From positions 1 through 64,000 of the forward strand of contig CAISDJ010000029.1 in the NCBI GenBank assembly GCA_903884105.1: a DNA stretch of 64,000 nucleotides, read 5' to 3'. This document shows positions 19,097 to 27,988 of this stretch, piece after piece (within the stretch, counting starts at the first letter, position 1; every line of letters begins with the position of its first letter). The notes under the pieces were generated by a model. It did no database searches. It was not told the DNA's origin and saw nothing but the letters and a program-made list of their open reading frames with translations. Position numbers and translations under genes: made by a program. Origin of the DNA: an uncultured Pseudomonadota bacterium (lineage in GTDB: Bacteria > Pseudomonadota > Gammaproteobacteria > Steroidobacterales > Steroidobacteraceae).

Positions 19097-19963
19097 CTAT
19101 TCGATGTTCTGTACCTGTTCTCGAATCTGCTCGATGATGACTTTCATGTCCACGGCCGCCCTCGTGGTTTCGACATCCTGGGACTTCGAGGAGAGGGTGT
19201 TCGCTTCGCGATTCAGTTCCTGCATCAGGAAATCGAGCCTGCGGCCGGCCGGCTCCGAGGAATCGAGCGCAGCAACGATCTCCGTCAGGTGACTTTCGAG
19301 CCGGTCGAGTTCCTCGTCCACGTCCATCTTGTGTGCATACAGGACGATTTCCTGCTCGAGTCGACTCGGATCGATGGTCTGGCCCAGCTGCGCCACCTTC
19401 TCGATGATGCGCGCCCGCAGCTTGGCGGACAGCTCGGGAAGGCGCTTCTTGACCGCTTCGACTTGGGACTGGAGCGCGGTGCAACGCTGCAGGATCACAT
19501 CGCGCATCCGTGCACCCTCGCGCGCTCGGGTCTCGTTGAGCTCCTGAAGCGCCTCGCGGACCAGGTCCACGGTCGAGGCCAGTGCCGGACTCAAGTCCTT
19601 CTCCGCCTCGCGCATTACACCGGGCCAGCGCATGACTTCGAGCGGGCTGACTGGGGCGGGCGAGGCCATCTGGTGGTGTAGCTCCGCGACCTGCCTGACC
19701 AGCTGGGCGACGAGTTCCGCGTTTAGCTCTATGACGGGCGTACTACCCGCCGTCGACTTGAGGTATAGGTTCGCGTCCACTTTGCCCCGCCGCAGTTGGG
19801 ACCCGATCAGCTGGCGCACCTCGCTCTCGATGGACTTCAGTTCGTCGGGCAGGCGCAGGGCCAACTCGAGGTGGCGATGATTGACGGTACGGAGCTCACA
19901 CGAAAGTGTGCCCCAGGCGCCCTGACGCTCGCGCCTGGCGAACCCGGTCATGCTGCGGATCAT
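19097..19963 (-). CDS. yicC: YicC/YloC family endoribonuclease
   Basis: YicC-family proteins act as endoribonucleases in RNA turnover. The 288-residue product begins MIRSMTGFAR, the invariant family start, and has the C-terminal block RLDFLMQELNREANTLSSKSQD (DUF1732). I chose the ATG at 19963 because AAAAGAG sits directly upstream and the family starts there; the longer open frame overlaps the divergent phosphatase gene. In many gammaproteobacteria yicC lies next to rph; here a PP2C gene separates them. Confidence 0.95.
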   Translation of the reverse strand: MIRSMTGFARRERQGAWGTLSCELRTVNHRHLELALRLPDELKSIESEVRQLIGSQLRRGKVDANLYLKSTAGSTPVIELNAELVAQLVRQVAELHHQMASPAPVSPLEVMRWPGVMREAEKDLSPALASTVDLVREALQELNETRAREGARMRDVILQRCTALQSQVEAVKKRLPELSAKLRARIIEKVAQLGQTIDPSRLEQEIVLYAHKMDVDEELDRLESHLTEIVAALDSSEPAGRRLDFLMQELNREANTLSSKSQDVETTRAAVDMKVIIEQIREQVQNIE

Positions 19964-20027
19964 CTCTTTTACTCGGATACGTTGGGGGTGATATAAAGCG
20001 CCGCGAAGTGTAGCAGCTGCAGGCCGT

Positions 20028-20789
20028 GTGACGGAGTTGTCCTTGCTGATCGAGTACGCAGACCTGAGCCTGATTGGCGCCCGCGAAGACAACCAGGATC
20101 GCGTTGCCATTGCCGTCTCCGAACGCGCGGCCCTGCTGGTCGTGATCGACGGCATGGGCGGACATGCCGACGGCGCCAAGGCTGCCGATACGGCGCTGAA
20201 GAGCATGCTTGAGTCATTCTGGCAGTCTTCGTTGCCCATCTTCGATCCCCTCGGTTTCGTCCACCTTGCGCTGGGACGCGCCCATGACGAGGTCTGCCGG
20301 CTTGGCAACGGCCTCACGGTTGATTCCCGGCCGCGCGCAACGGCGGCAATCTGCCTCGTCCAGGATGGCTCGGCCTATTGGGGCCACGTCGGTGACAGCC
20401 GGATCTATCTCATGCGGCGTGGCCAGATTGCTGATCGCACACGCGATCACAGCCACGTGGAACTGCTTTTGCGGGAAAATAAGATCGCGCAAGAGGAGGT
20501 TGCGCACCATCCAATGCGCAACTTCGTCGAAAGTTGTCTGGGCGGCGATCCCGCTATTCCTGAAATGACCATCAGCGGGCGCAAGTCACTGGTGTCCGGC
20601 GATGTGCTGCTCCTGTGTACCGACGGCATCTGGTCCAATTTGAGTGATGCCGCGATTGCGGGTTATTGCACCGATGAGGGCCAGGGCCTTCGAGCCGCAC
20701 TTGAGGTGCTAGGCCATCGAGCCGTCGCTGCGTCTGCCCCCTTCAGCGACAATGCGACTGCCGCCATCCTGTGCTGGAAGGGCGAGTGA
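20028..20789 (+). CDS. PP2C-family serine/threonine phosphatase
   Basis: This cytoplasmic metal-dependent phosphatase has no transmembrane segment. Metal-binding and signature motifs are present: REDNQD at 19-24, [10 protein letters not shown] at 41-50, [25 protein letters not shown] and [10 protein letters not shown]. The 253-residue length fits a single catalytic domain. It probably reverses protein phosphorylation by an unknown Ser/Thr kinase; none is encoded in this window. It starts with GTG, lies divergent to yicC with a 64-base gap, and is followed by rph 40 bases downstream. Confidence 0.93.
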   Translation: MTELSLLIEYADLSLIGAREDNQDRVAIAVSERAALLVVIDGMGGHADGAKAADTALKSMLESFWQSSLPIFDPLGFVHLALGRAHDEVCRLGNGLTVDSRPRATAAICLVQDGSAYWGHVGDSRIYLMRRGQIADRTRDHSHVELLLRENKIAQEEVAHHPMRNFVESCLGGDPAIPEMTISGRKSLVSGDVLLLCTDGIWSNLSDAAIAGYCTDEGQGLRAALEVLGHRAVAASAPFSDNATAAILCWKGE

Positions 20790-20829
20790 GGGATGTTCAG
20801 TGCCCGGGCGTCGGCCCATAGGAGGAGTT

Positions 20830-21561
20830 ATGACAGCCCATCTGCGTCCTAGTGGCCGCGCTCCGGATCAGTTGCGGACGGTGAAGTTCACCCGGGGCTA
20901 CACCCGTCATGCCGAAGGTTCGGTGCTGGTCGAGTTCGGCGATACCAAGGTTCTGTGCACGGCCACTGTCGAGAACAGCGTGCCTTCCTTTCTGCGCAAT
21001 TCCGGTCAGGGCTGGGTCACCGCGGAGTACGGCATGTTGCCGCGGGCCACGCATACTCGCTCCGCGCGGGAAGCAGCAAAGGGCAAACAAGGCGGGCGCA
21101 CGCTCGAAATCCAGCGGCTGATTGGCCGTTCGCTGCGGGCGGTTGTGGATCTGAAGGCCCTTGGAGAGCGCACCGTAACGCTCGACTGCGACGTGCTCCA
21201 GGCGGATGGCGGCACTCGCACGGCGGCCATCACGGGCAGTTACGTTGCGCTTGTCGATGCTGTGGCGGCCATGATCAGGAAGGGCCAGCTCAAGGAAAGC
21301 CCCGTTCATGGCCAGGTCGCTGCGGTTTCGGTCGGCATCTCGGGTGGCATCCCCGTGCTGGACCTCGACTATCGCGAGGACTCGGAGGCCGAGACGGACA
21401 TGAATGTCGTCATGAACAACGGCGGTGGGTTCATCGAGGTGCAGGGGACGGCTGAAGGCCACGCATTCCGACGGCATGAACTCGATGAGTTGCTGAATCT
21501 CGCTGCTGGAGGTATCGGCCGCCTGCTCGCGCTGCAGCTTGAGTCCTTGCACGGGGACTGA
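20830..21561 (+). CDS. rph: Ribonuclease PH
   Basis: RNase PH is a phosphate-dependent 3'-5' exoribonuclease that trims tRNA precursors and forms a hexameric ring. The 243-residue protein starts [16 protein letters not shown] and contains [12 protein letters not shown], the [20 protein letters not shown] core and [18 protein letters not shown], all highly conserved. The ATG at 20830 is preceded by a textbook AGGAGGAG (20820-20827). It is followed by rdgB with 82 bases between, a conserved pair. Confidence 0.97.
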   Translation: MTAHLRPSGRAPDQLRTVKFTRGYTRHAEGSVLVEFGDTKVLCTATVENSVPSFLRNSGQGWVTAEYGMLPRATHTRSAREAAKGKQGGRTLEIQRLIGRSLRAVVDLKALGERTVTLDCDVLQADGGTRTAAITGSYVALVDAVAAMIRKGQLKESPVHGQVAAVSVGISGGIPVLDLDYREDSEAETDMNVVMNNGGGFIEVQGTAEGHAFRRHELDELLNLAAGGIGRLLALQLESLHGD

Positions 21562-21643
21562 GTCGCCCATTCCGCGCCAGGTGCGGATCGCCACAGATCG
21601 GCTGCGGGTAGCGACCATAGTTCATCCAGATGGCCATTCCCCC

Positions 21644-22261
21644 ATGAAACCGCGCATCGTCCTCGCTACCACCAATCCGGCAAAACTACGGGAACTGGAA
21701 GACCTGCTGTCGCCCTGGCGGATCGAGGTGCTGGCCCAGTCGGGCTTTACCCGCGAGAGCGTGCCTGAGACTGGCCTGACATTCGTCGAGAATGCCATCC
21801 TCAAGGCTCGCCACGCTGCGGCCAACTCCGGGCTACCCGCCGTGGCAGACGATTCCGGCATCGAAGTTGACGCACTCCAGGGGCGCCCTGGCATCTACTC
21901 GGCCCGATATGCGGGACCGAGCGCAAGCGATACCGATAACTTGCAACGGCTGCTTGTCGAGTTGGCAGACGTACCTGAAGGCAAGCGAACGGCTCGCTAC
22001 CGGTGTGCGCTTGTCTATATGCGATTCCCAGAGGATCCCGCTCCGGTCGTCTGCCAGGCAAGCTGGGAGGGCCGGATCCTGACCCACTCTCGCGGCGAGG
22101 GTGGTTTTGGCTATGACCCGGTTTTTCAGGTGTCCGGTCTCGAGGTCACGGCGGCGGAGCTGCCGGCAGAGACAAAGAACCGGCTGAGCCACCGCGGCAA
22201 AGCGCTGCGACTTCTGGTCCAGGAGCTCGAAATCAGTGGAACGCTGCCGAGGCGGCGCTGA
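21644..22261 (+). CDS. rdgB: XTP/dITP diphosphatase (RdgB/HAM1)
   Basis: RdgB hydrolyses non-canonical purine nucleoside triphosphates (ITP, dITP, XTP) to monophosphates, keeping them out of DNA and RNA. The 205-residue product shows the substrate-binding start LATTNPAKLRE, the metal-site ADDSGIEVD, GRPGIYSARYAG, GFGYDPVF and the closing SHRGKALR. The start was placed at the ATG before KPRIVLATTN, the family N-terminus. It lies in the run rph-rdgB-hemW, with hemW starting 10 bases after its stop. Confidence 0.96.
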   Translation: MKPRIVLATTNPAKLRELEDLLSPWRIEVLAQSGFTRESVPETGLTFVENAILKARHAAANSGLPAVADDSGIEVDALQGRPGIYSARYAGPSASDTDNLQRLLVELADVPEGKRTARYRCALVYMRFPEDPAPVVCQASWEGRILTHSRGEGGFGYDPVFQVSGLEVTAAELPAETKNRLSHRGKALRLLVQELEISGTLPRRR

Positions 22262-22271
22262 TGGTTACGTG

Positions 22272-23438
22272 ATGAGATCTGCGCCACCGCTCTCCCTCTA
22301 CGTCCATGTGCCGTGGTGCGTTCGCAAATGCCCCTACTGCGACTTCAACTCGCATCAGGTTCCGACCGGCGAGATTCCCGAAGACCGCTACGTGGCTGCG
22401 CTGCTCGGTGACTTGGACCACGATCTTCCATTCGTGGGCGATCGGGAACTGCAGTCCGTCTTCATCGGCGGAGGGACTCCAAGCCTCTTTCACCCTTCGG
22501 TTTTCGCGCATCTGCTCAACTCGATTGCCGGGCGTCTGCCTTGCGCGCGAGACATGGAGGTGACGCTCGAGGCGAATCCCGGAACGATCGAGCATGGTCG
22601 TTTTGCAGCCTATCGCGAAGCGGGGATCACGCGCGTGTCGTTGGGGGTACAAAGCTTCGACGCGGGCCACCTCAAGCGACTTGGCAGGATTCACTCGCCA
22701 GATGACGTCTTCCGGGCAGTCACGGAGCTCAAACAGGCCGGGATTCACAACTTCAATCTTGACCTCATGTATGCCTTGCCGGAGCAGACACTTGCCCAGG
22801 CCGAGTCCGATGTGAGAACGGCAATCGATCTTCAGCCGCGACATCTTTCGCACTACCAGCTGACGCTGGAGCCAGGCACGGTGTTCCATCATCGCCCACC
22901 GCAGGGGATGCCGGATCCCGATGCCGCATGGGAGATGCAGGAGTCCTGCCAGGACCTGTTCGCGCGCAGCGGATTCACGCAGTACGAAGTATCGGCGTAC
23001 GCCAGCCAGGAACACCGCTGCCGCCACAACCTCAACTATTGGAAATTCGGTGACTACATTGGCATCGGTGCAGGCGCGCACGGGAAGCTGACGGACTTTG
23101 GGAGCCGGCGGGTACTGCGAACGACGCGTCACAAGCAGCCTCGAACCTACCTGGAGGCCGCTTCTGCCGTGGGCAGGTTGCAGGAAATACGGGAGGTCGA
23201 AGAGGCCGACCTCCCCTTCGAATTCATGCTGAATGCCTTGAGGCTGCGCGAGGGATTCGATTTGGCAGCGTTCGAGGCGACAACCGGCATTCCCGAAGAA
23301 GTGATCGAACGTCCCCTTGATGTTGCCAGGGCGAGGGGGCTGATTGAGGTCACGGGAGGGGGGCGCTGGCGGCCAAGCGACCTCGGTTGGCGATTTCTGA
23401 ACGATCTACAGGCACTCTTTTTGGCATCCAAACCCTGA
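22272..23438 (+). CDS. hemW: HemW-type radical SAM protein
   Basis: HemW is a radical-SAM family member now regarded as a haem chaperone rather than a coproporphyrinogen oxidase. The 388-residue protein has the cluster motif in CVRKCPYCDF (Cys16, Cys20, Cys23), GGGTPSL, and the family block LGVQSFD. The C-terminal HemN domain is present. Two short extensions are possible at the start; I used the ATG at 22272 just before the family N-terminus. Its stop codon lies inside a perfect 22-base tandem duplication (23417-23460). Confidence 0.95.
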   Translation: MRSAPPLSLYVHVPWCVRKCPYCDFNSHQVPTGEIPEDRYVAALLGDLDHDLPFVGDRELQSVFIGGGTPSLFHPSVFAHLLNSIAGRLPCARDMEVTLEANPGTIEHGRFAAYREAGITRVSLGVQSFDAGHLKRLGRIHSPDDVFRAVTELKQAGIHNFNLDLMYALPEQTLAQAESDVRTAIDLQPRHLSHYQLTLEPGTVFHHRPPQGMPDPDAAWEMQESCQDLFARSGFTQYEVSAYASQEHRCRHNLNYWKFGDYIGIGAGAHGKLTDFGSRRVLRTTRHKQPRTYLEAASAVGRLQEIREVEEADLPFEFMLNALRLREGFDLAAFEATTGIPEEVIERPLDVARARGLIEVTGGGRWRPSDLGWRFLNDLQALFLASKP

Positions 23439-23460
23439 CTTTTTGGCATCCAAACCCTGA
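23417..23460. repeat. Perfect 22-bp tandem duplication spanning the hemW stop
   Basis: The 22 bases ending the hemW gene (CTTTTTGGCATCCAAACCCT plus the GA of its stop) are repeated immediately, without mismatch: copy 1 at 23417-23438 and copy 2 at 23439-23460. Because the first copy contains the stop codon, the protein is unaffected. Identity between the copies suggests a recent slippage event. Confidence 0.95.
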
Positions 23461-23548
23461 AGCACGCATCTCGATGCGCGTGCAAGCTCGTGAAACAGTT
23501 TGTAAATTTGGCTGGCCACGCCGCATTTCAGCCTGTCAGAAAGGAAGG

Positions 23549-23760
23549 TTATGCACATCCAACTCTGCCTTTCCTAAAAACCGAGCCTTGATGGCGACAT
23601 TACATCGTAATTATTATGTAGTAATCATAACCAATTGATTTATCAATAAGAAAATGCTTGGTTACTTTTTGAGCAACATGACATTGTCGCAGCAACAGCG
23701 GCATTGCCGCCCCTCTTGAGGGCTTTCTTCCACAGACTTATCCACAGCTTTTGTGGATAA
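23549..23760. other. DnaA-box cluster with AT-rich core (oriC-like)
   Basis: Three sequences match the DnaA box consensus TTATNCACA exactly: TTATGCACA at 23549-23557 (plus), TTATCCACA at 23738-23746 (plus), and its complement TGTGGATAA at 23752-23760. The last two form a perfect inverted pair five bases apart. A degenerate box, TCTTCCACA, lies at 23726-23734. Between the first box and the others is an AT-rich stretch (about 23597-23675) of only about 30% GC in a genome of about 62%. No GATC occurs from 23461 to 23919. The arrangement resembles a replication origin or a DnaA-titration or reactivation locus. Confidence 0.5.
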
Positions 23761-23839
23761 CCGGAGATTACACCGACATGGCGCTTTGCAGCGTCCGCCT
23801 GCGTATGACTGACCTCAGGCAGGCCGGTCAATTCTCAGC

Positions 23840-23868
23840 TTGTCAGGGCCCCATTTCGTGGCTACAAT
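23840..23868 (+). promoter_or_regulatory. Sigma-70 promoter of rpmE
   Basis: A -35 box TTGTCA (23840-23845) and a -10 box TACAAT (23863-23868) are separated by exactly 17 bases. This predicts a transcript starting near 23875, about 45 bases before rpmE. It is the best-looking promoter in the window. Confidence 0.75.
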
Positions 23869-23888
23869 TCGCGCCCCATTTCATAAGG

Positions 23889-23909
23889 GGGCGCCCGTAA
23901 GCGGCGCCC
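23889..23909 (+). promoter_or_regulatory. rpmE leader hairpin (candidate bL31 autoregulatory element)
   Basis: GGGCGCC (23889-23895) and GGCGCCC (23903-23909) form a perfect seven-pair stem with a seven-base loop, ending ten bases before the rpmE ATG, where a Shine-Dalgarno would sit. Ribosomal-protein leaders of L31 genes are known to bind their own product in several groups. Position and strength make that plausible here, but I have not matched a defined family. Confidence 0.45.
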
Positions 23910-23919
23910 AGTAAAAGCC

Positions 23920-24123
23920 ATGAAGGCCGGCATCCATCCCGAGTACAAAGAGATCACCGTGCTGTGCAGCTGCGGGAACACCTTCCAGACGAGGTCGACC
24001 CTCTCTGAGGACCTGCAGATTGAAGTCTGCTCGAACTGCCACCCGTTCTATACGGGCAAGCAGAAGATCGTGGATACCGGCGGCCGCGTTGACAAGTTCC
24101 GCAAGAAGTACGCGCGCGCCTGA
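23920..24123 (+). CDS. rpmE: 50S ribosomal protein bL31 (zinc-binding type)
   Basis: bL31 bridges the two ribosomal subunits. The 67-residue protein is the zinc-containing C+ form: cysteines in CSCGN (Cys16, Cys18) and [12 protein letters not shown] (Cys37, Cys40). The start [11 protein letters not shown] is canonical. No clear Shine-Dalgarno precedes the ATG; instead a stable hairpin occupies that site. The gene is monocistronic, bounded by a good promoter upstream and a strong terminator downstream. Confidence 0.97.
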   Translation: MKAGIHPEYKEITVLCSCGNTFQTRSTLSEDLQIEVCSNCHPFYTGKQKIVDTGGRVDKFRKKYARA

Positions 24124-24167
24124 AAGCGGCACGGGTATCCCGGGCGGGAGCCCCGGCAGGTTTTGGA

Positions 24168-24200
24168 GAAGGGGTGCCAAAGAGCACCCCTTCTGCTTTT
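24168..24200 (+). terminator. Rho-independent terminator of rpmE
   Basis: GAAGGGGTGC (24168-24177) pairs with GCACCCCTTC (24184-24193) as a perfect ten-pair stem with a six-base loop, followed by TGCTTTT. It lies 45 bases after the rpmE stop. Confidence 0.85.
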
Positions 24201-24325
24201 GGAGGGATCCGTTCCGGTTAGAGTGGAGGCGCCTTGTCCCGTCGCTAGGCGCAGGGTTATAACGGAACTCGTTCATCACTGGGTGCCCTCAAAGCAGGCC
24301 AATGGCTCATTCAACGGAGCGATCG

Positions 24326-25795
24326 ATGCCCTTCCAGCGTGCTTTCGTTGCTGCGCCCCTTGTCGCGCTCGCAGTGTTGTCACTGGCCAGTTGCGCCACC
24401 AACCCGGTGACGGGTCGCCCGAATCTCGCATTCATGTCGGAAGCCGACGAGATTCGCATCGGTCAGCAGATGCATCCACAGATTCTGCAGCAATACGGGG
24501 CCTACGATGACGTCAGGGTCCAGGCTTACGTCAACGAGGTTGGCCAGCGCCTTGTCGCGAAGAGTCACCGCAGCAACCTGAAGTACACATTCACCGTATT
24601 GGATAGCGACGAGGTGAATGCCTTCGCAACGCCAGGGGGCTACATCTATATCACTCGCGGTATCATGGCCTACCTCAATTCTGAAGCTGAGCTCGCAGCG
24701 GTGGTAGGACACGAGATTGGACACGTAGCTGCACGCCATGCCGTCAGACAACAGAGCCAATCCTCGATCGCGGGCGTTGGTGCCATGGCCGTGGGAATTC
24801 TCACGGGGAGCGGCGACCTTGCCAACCTGACGGGTGAGGCGGCCACGGCGCTGGTTCGCGGCTACGGCCGCGACATGGAACTGGAGGCAGATCGCCTCGG
24901 TGCCGAAAACATCACCGCGATCGGATTCAGTTCCGAAAACATGGTCGATGTGGTGAGGCTGCTGAAGAATCAGGAAATGTTCGAAGTAGACAGGGCGCGA
25001 CGCGAAGGTCGGCAGCCCAAGATCTACCATGGCGTGTTCGCGACGCACCCGGACAACGACACCCGGCTGCGCGAAGTTGTGCAATCTGCGCAAAAGTACG
25101 CGTCAAGCCAGGCGAGCGACGATCTGGCGCAGTCTTACTTGAAAAACATCGAGGGACTCGCCGTGGGTTCAAGCCGCGCACAGGGTGTTGTGCGCGGCAC
25201 CCGCTTCTATCACGCCAATCTCGGGTTCACGCTCGCATTTCCGACCGGCTGGACAGTGCAGAACCAGGCGGACAAGCTGACCGCGCTGTCCCCGCAGAAG
25301 GACAGCATGATCCAAATGACGACCGAGACGCCGCCGCCCAACACTGGACCACGAGAGTTTCTTTCCCGCTTGCTATCGAATGCAGGATCTGGCCAAGGCG
25401 AAGAGCTGGAGATCAATGGATTGCGCGCGTATTCCGCAGTGGTCAGGTCTGGCAAGACCCCGTTCGGGCAGGGTCCGGTCAGGTACGTCGTCGTTTTCTA
25501 CAACAATCTGGCCTACGTATTTGCGGGCGCCAGCAAGGCAAGTACATCGGTGCCCTCCGCAGATCCCGTGATAGTGTCGAGCATCAAGACTTTCCGGCGT
25601 CTCAAGGAAAACGAATTTGCCCTCGCCGAGCCCTACAGGATCAAGCTGGTTCAGGCGACGGATACGACCCGCGTTACCGATCTGGCCAAGGGGTCGCCCC
25701 TGGAAAAGTATCCGATGGAGTCGCTCAGGCTATATAACGACCTCTACCCGAACAAGGAGCCGCGTCCAGGCCAGCTGGTCAAGGTAGTGCAGTAG
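24326..25795 (+). CDS. M48 family metalloprotease lipoprotein
   Basis: This is a zinc metalloprotease of the M48 (BepA/LoiP-like) group, probably anchored to the outer membrane and involved in envelope protein quality control. From the ATG at 24326 (489 residues) there is a lipoprotein signal with lipobox LASC (Cys23), the zinc motif HEIGH (129-133), and the third-ligand region ELEADRLG. A long C-terminal domain ends in PRPGQLVKVVQ. A start eight codons earlier is possible, but GGAG precedes the chosen ATG. It is preceded by the rpmE terminator and followed by gltA after 148 bases. Confidence 0.92.
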   Translation: MPFQRAFVAAPLVALAVLSLASCATNPVTGRPNLAFMSEADEIRIGQQMHPQILQQYGAYDDVRVQAYVNEVGQRLVAKSHRSNLKYTFTVLDSDEVNAFATPGGYIYITRGIMAYLNSEAELAAVVGHEIGHVAARHAVRQQSQSSIAGVGAMAVGILTGSGDLANLTGEAATALVRGYGRDMELEADRLGAENITAIGFSSENMVDVVRLLKNQEMFEVDRARREGRQPKIYHGVFATHPDNDTRLREVVQSAQKYASSQASDDLAQSYLKNIEGLAVGSSRAQGVVRGTRFYHANLGFTLAFPTGWTVQNQADKLTALSPQKDSMIQMTTETPPPNTGPREFLSRLLSNAGSGQGEELEINGLRAYSAVVRSGKTPFGQGPVRYVVVFYNNLAYVFAGASKASTSVPSADPVIVSSIKTFRRLKENEFALAEPYRIKLVQATDTTRVTDLAKGSPLEKYPMESLRLYNDLYPNKEPRPGQLVKVVQ

Positions 25796-25943
25796 GACTC
25801 CCCCGGTTGCCAGTCCGTCGCCCTGTTCTCAGCGGATGCTCCCGGCAGCCGCAAACGCTTGATTTAGCCGCGCCCCCATGTAAGGCTGCGCGCCACATTT
25901 TGCGTCTCTCCCGGCACCGGGAGTCGATACTCAGGAAGATGTC

Positions 25944-27242
25944 ATGACCGACAAGAAGTACGAGCTGACCAACCTCTCCAGTGGCAAGAAGTCCATTCTC
26001 GAGGCCCGGAGCGGGACGCTCGGACCGGACGTCCTCAACATCGCGAACGTCACTCGAGACCACGGGGTGTTTACGTTCGACCCCGGGTTCATGGCGACTG
26101 CAGCCTGCGAGAGCAAGATCACCTACATCGACGGTGACGAGGGCGTACTCCTCTACCGCGGCTATCCGGTGGAGCAGCTGGCGGAAAAAAGCAACTTCCT
26201 TGAAGTGGCTTACTTGCTGATCAACGGACAGCTACCGTCCGCTGCGCAGCTTGCCGAGTTCGTGCACGCGATCCAGTACCACACGATGATCAACGAATCG
26301 CTGCTGCGGTTCTTCAATGGCTTCCAGTACAACGCTCATCCGATGGCGATGTTGTCTGGTGTCGTAGCGTCGATGGCGGCCTTCTACCACGACTCCACGG
26401 ACATCCATAACCCGCGCCACCGGGAAATATTCGCGCACCGGATCATTGCGAAGATCCCCACCATCGCAGCAGCGGCGTACAAGCACTCGACGGGCCAGCC
26501 GTTCATGTACCCGCGCAACGACCATGACTACTGCGCAAACCTCCTGAACATGTTCTTCTCGGTGCCTTGCGAGAACTACCAGGTTGATCCCGTTGCGGCG
26601 CAGGCGCTCGACCTGCTGTTCATTCTCCATGCCGATCATGAGCAGAATGCGAGTACCTCCACTGTCCGTCTGGCAGGCAGCACGGGTACCAATCCCTATG
26701 CCGCGATTTCAGCGGGTATTTCTGCGCTATGGGGACCCGCGCATGGCGGCGCAAACGAGGCAGTTCTGGCCATGCTCGAGCAGATCGGCACTGCGGAGAA
26801 TATTCCGAAGTTTGTTGCCAAGGCCAAGGACAAGAACGACAACTTCAAGCTGATGGGTTTTGGTCATCGCGTCTACAAGAATCGCGATCCGCGCGCGACC
26901 ATCATTCGCGCGATGTGCCACAAGGTGCTCGCGAAGCTGGGCAAGTCGGACAACCCCCTCTTCGAGCTGGCTTTGCGCCTCGAAGAGGTCGCTCTCAAGG
27001 ACGAGTATTTCATCGAGCGCAAGCTGTACCCGAACGTCGATTTCTATTCCGGCATTATCTACAGCGCTATCAAGATTCCCCAGTCAATGTTCACCGTGAT
27101 GTTCGCCATTGCGCGTACGGTCGGCTGGGTTGCGCATTGGCAGGAGATGATTTCCGATCCTGGCATGAAGATCGGAAGGCCGCGTCAGCTGTACGCGGGT
27201 CCAGAACGCAGGGACTACGCGGAGATGTCCAATCGCGGCTGA
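25944..27242 (+). CDS. gltA: Citrate synthase (type II)
   Basis: GltA condenses oxaloacetate and acetyl-CoA to citrate, the entry to the TCA cycle. The 432-residue length matches the NADH-sensitive hexameric type of Gram-negative bacteria. Visible conserved blocks are [39 protein letters not shown], and the catalytic region [17 protein letters not shown] precedes the ATG. It stands alone and converges on a conserved hypothetical gene, with a short GATC-containing palindrome in the gap. Confidence 0.97.
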   Translation: MTDKKYELTNLSSGKKSILEARSGTLGPDVLNIANVTRDHGVFTFDPGFMATAACESKITYIDGDEGVLLYRGYPVEQLAEKSNFLEVAYLLINGQLPSAAQLAEFVHAIQYHTMINESLLRFFNGFQYNAHPMAMLSGVVASMAAFYHDSTDIHNPRHREIFAHRIIAKIPTIAAAAYKHSTGQPFMYPRNDHDYCANLLNMFFSVPCENYQVDPVAAQALDLLFILHADHEQNASTSTVRLAGSTGTNPYAAISAGISALWGPAHGGANEAVLAMLEQIGTAENIPKFVAKAKDKNDNFKLMGFGHRVYKNRDPRATIIRAMCHKVLAKLGKSDNPLFELALRLEEVALKDEYFIERKLYPNVDFYSGIIYSAIKIPQSMFTVMFAIARTVGWVAHWQEMISDPGMKIGRPRQLYAGPERRDYAEMSNRG

Positions 27243-27303
27243 TCTGGTGCGTTCATGGAGCCGACCGTCTCCGAGCCCCGCGCGATCCGGATCGCAGCTG
27301 GAG

Positions 27304-27945
27304 TCACCCTCCCCAAGGTAACCTCGGTAGGTCTGTAGCGCCGAAGAGCAGGTTCCGTACCTCCGCGGCGTCTCCTCTGCGCATCGGCTTGCCATCGACT
27401 GGACTGCTCGGTGCCTGGCGAATCCCATCCACGGGAAACACCACGACGTCTATTGGTTGATCCCCCGCGACGAACCTGAATGCAGGGTACCCGACGATCC
27501 GGTTGGCCTCGTACCGCAGTCGTCGTTCAGTCGCCTGATGTGGAATATCTCGTTCCAGCAGCAAAAGCGCCACGCTTTCCGCCCTGTCGGCAAACAAGTG
27601 CAAGTCAATTTCTGAATGTTCCGAGGCAGTGCCGCTCAGCACCGGTCCTACGAGCCTGGGCTGAAAGCGCACGAACATTCCCATTGTCTTGAGGGCTGTC
27701 TGGCGGAGATCCCTGATCGTCGCGGTATGCGACTCGCTGCTGAAGAGGCGATGGTACTCGCCGAGGGCTGATTCGATCTCCGTGTTGCGCGGTAGCACGG
27801 AGACGTCTGTTGCTCCCAAGCGCTCAGCCGCCTTGCGCTTCGCCAGCAGAAAATCATCTATGCCTTGCTCTGCCATGACACGGGCCGCCTCCTGCGCTAT
27901 GGCACGCCGTAGATCCTCGGCGCGGGGGTTGCTCCTCTTGCTCAT
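27304..27945 (-). CDS. Conserved hypothetical protein with nucleotidyltransferase-like motif
   Basis: I recognise this 213-residue protein as a conserved, mostly uncharacterised proteobacterial family. An N-terminal helical part contains DDFLLAKRKAAERLG. The middle holds RLVGPVLSGTASEHSEIDLHLFAD, which resembles the G-S...D-x-D pattern of nucleotidyltransferase folds. The C-terminal half includes ERRLRY and PIDVVVFPVDG. The resemblance to nucleotidyltransferases is my inference and the activity is unknown. There is no signal peptide or membrane segment. It lies 43 bases upstream of the end of mrcA, on the opposite strand to gltA. Confidence 0.75.
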   Translation of the reverse strand: MSKRSNPRAEDLRRAIAQEAARVMAEQGIDDFLLAKRKAAERLGATDVSVLPRNTEIESALGEYHRLFSSESHTATIRDLRQTALKTMGMFVRFQPRLVGPVLSGTASEHSEIDLHLFADRAESVALLLLERDIPHQATERRLRYEANRIVGYPAFRFVAGDQPIDVVVFPVDGIRQAPSSPVDGKPMRRGDAAEVRNLLFGATDLPRLPWGG

Positions 27946-27988
27946 CGGCTATGTCTGCAAAGTGTGTGACGAGAGATTCAAGTGTCCG

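Noticed and set aside
19964-20317. Long N-terminal extension of yicC
   Set aside because: It lies opposite the PP2C gene; the family start MIRSMTGFAR with AAAAGAG upstream is at 19963.
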